From Erysipelotrichaceae bacterium UBA3379 (GTDB taxonomy: Bacteria; Bacillota_I; Bacilli_A; Erysipelotrichales; Coprobacillaceae), in the NCBI GenBank assembly GCA_002359025.1, contig DEPZ01000018.1, positions 40,875-47,640 of the forward strand: DNA of 6,766 nucleotides, written 5' to 3'. The position numbers and the translations under genes are program-made. Within the stretch, counting starts at the first letter, position 1. Every line of letters begins with the position of its first letter. Of this stretch, positions 5,787-6,766 are shown in pieces. The notes under the pieces are model-generated. The model was not told where the DNA came from and made no database searches. It saw only the letters and a list, made by a program, of their open reading frames with translations.

Positions 5787-6766
5787 ATGGCAGACGTCAA
5801 TAACTTTTCAGCAATCCAAATAGGATTAGCTTCTCCAGAAAAAATTCGTGAATGGTCATATGGTGAAGTTAAGAAACCAGAAACTATCAATTATCGTTCT
5901 CAAAAGCCTGAAAAAGATGGTCTATTCTGTGAAAGAATTTTCGGACCATCTAAGGACTGGGAATGTAGTTGTGGTAAATACAAGAAAGTCAGATATAAAG
6001 GTGTTATTTGTGATCGTTGTGGTGTAGAAGTGACAAAGTCTTCTGTACGTCGTGAACGTATGGGGCATATTGAACTTGCAACTCCAGTAGCACATATCTG
6101 GTATTTAAAGGGGATACCGTCAAGAATGGGACTTATTCTTGATATGTCACCTAAACAACTTGAAGAAATTATTTATTTCGTATCTTATGTTGTTACAGAT
6201 AAGGGAAGTACACCATTAGAGTACAAACAAGTATTATCTGAAAGAGATTATCGTAACTGTTATGAAAAATTTGGTAATCAGTTTGAAGCAAAAACTGGTG
6301 CTGAAGCTATTAAAATATTGCTTCAAAAAGTTGATCTTGATGAAGAATTTGATATGGTAACAAGAGAATTAAAAGAGGCTCAAGGTCAAAAACGTTCTAA
6401 ACTTTTAAAGAGATTAGAAGCTATTGAAGCATTCAGAGCATCTTGTAATCAACCAGAATGGATGATTTTAGATGCACTACCAGTTATACCACCTGATTTA
6501 AGACCTATGTTACAACTTGATGGTGGACGTTTTGCAACAAGTGATTTGAATGATTTATATAGACGTGTTATTACTCGTAATAATCGTCTAAAGAAATTAC
6601 TTGAACTTGGAACTCCTTCTATTATCGTACAAAATGAAAAACGTATGTTACAAGAAGCTGTTGATGCTTTAATTGATAATGGTCGTCGTTCTAAACCAAT
6701 TACTGGTGCTGGTGGTAGACCACTTAAATCATTAAGTCATACACTTAAGGGTAAACAAGGTCGTTT
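5787..6766 (+). CDS. rpoC: DNA-directed RNA polymerase subunit beta', N-terminal part (3' end outside window)
   Basis: The frame is open from ATG to the window end: 326 codons plus two bases of roughly 1200 expected. Beta' carries the active-site Mg-binding loop (NADFDGD), which lies beyond this window. Seen here are the N-terminal LASPEKIREWSYGEVKKPETINYR (14-37); the zinc ribbon with Cys60, Cys62, Cys75 and Cys78 (WECSCGKYK, CDRCGVE); VRRERMGHIELATPVAHIWYLKGIPSRM (87-114); LPVIPPDLRPMLQLDGGRFATSDLNDLYRR (231-260); NEKRMLQEAVDALIDNGRR (283-301); and the rudder/switch-2 stretch ending KGKQGR (321-326). Residue 84, just after the zinc ribbon, is Lys as in Clostridioides difficile. All four zinc ligands are intact. 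The start is fixed by AGGAGGG six bases before it and by the family N-terminus. It is transcribed with rpoB. Confidence 0.98.
   Translation, partial: MADVNNFSAIQIGLASPEKIREWSYGEVKKPETINYRSQKPEKDGLFCERIFGPSKDWECSCGKYKKVRYKGVICDRCGVEVTKSSVRRERMGHIELATPVAHIWYLKGIPSRMGLILDMSPKQLEEIIYFVSYVVTDKGSTPLEYKQVLSERDYRNCYEKFGNQFEAKTGAEAIKILLQKVDLDEEFDMVTRELKEAQGQKRSKLLKRLEAIEAFRASCNQPEWMILDALPVIPPDLRPMLQLDGGRFATSDLNDLYRRVITRNNRLKKLLELGTPSIIVQNEKRMLQEAVDALIDNGRRSKPITGAGGRPLKSLSHTLKGKQGR

Noticed and set aside
1..6766. Search for an undescribed system, mobile element, CRISPR array or transferred gene
   Set aside because: All genes are core, in conserved order, on one strand, with uniform AT-rich codon use; no transposase, direct-repeat array, integrase or unusual gene is present.

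Overview
The window is the core ribosomal-protein and RNA-polymerase cluster of an AT-rich, low-GC Gram-positive bacterium, in the order rplA (3' end) - rplJ - rplL - RsmC-like methyltransferase - rpoB - rpoC (5' part), all on the + strand. Four things point to Bacillota: the strong GGAGG-type ribosome binding sites, an L10 leader of the Bacillus type, the small 'YbxB'-type methyltransferase between rplL and rpoB, and an rpoB with a TTG start. Every reading frame uses the standard code: Trp is TGG and no TGA is read through, so this is not a mycoplasma. The RpoB rifampicin pocket nevertheless has the Asn found in Mollicutes. That and the general sequence feel suggest an Erysipelotrichia/Coprobacillaceae-like gut firmicute, but this placement is inference only.

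Region by region. 1-204 is the C-terminus of ribosomal protein L1. 205-372 is the rplJ leader, with an L10(L12)4-binding aptamer, a candidate antiterminator and an intrinsic attenuator terminator. 373-1293 encodes L10 and L7/L12, the ribosomal stalk, and is closed by a terminator at 1308-1336. A methyltransferase gene follows, starting only about 16 bases past that terminator. 1946-2112 is an intergenic region with a likely sigma-A promoter, a 5'UTR hairpin and a 9-base direct repeat. rpoB (1220 codons from the preferred TTG) and the first 326 codons of rpoC fill the rest; they are separated by 11 bases and the rpoC Shine-Dalgarno overlaps the rpoB stop.

The genes supply two machines that are made in step. 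L1, L10 and L7/L12 belong to the 50S subunit, and beta/beta' form the RNA polymerase catalytic core. Control is visible at three points: attenuation by free L10(L12)4 before rplJ, a terminator after rplL that lowers downstream expression, and a fresh promoter before rpoB.

I see no mobile element, CRISPR array, tRNA/rRNA or undescribed multi-gene system. The most informative points are the visible mutually exclusive RNA structures of the L10 leader, the Asn at the rifampicin-pocket position equal to E. coli His526, the RpoC Lys84 linked to fidaxomicin sensitivity, the unusually acidic RpoB tail, and the undescribed rpoB leader hairpin.
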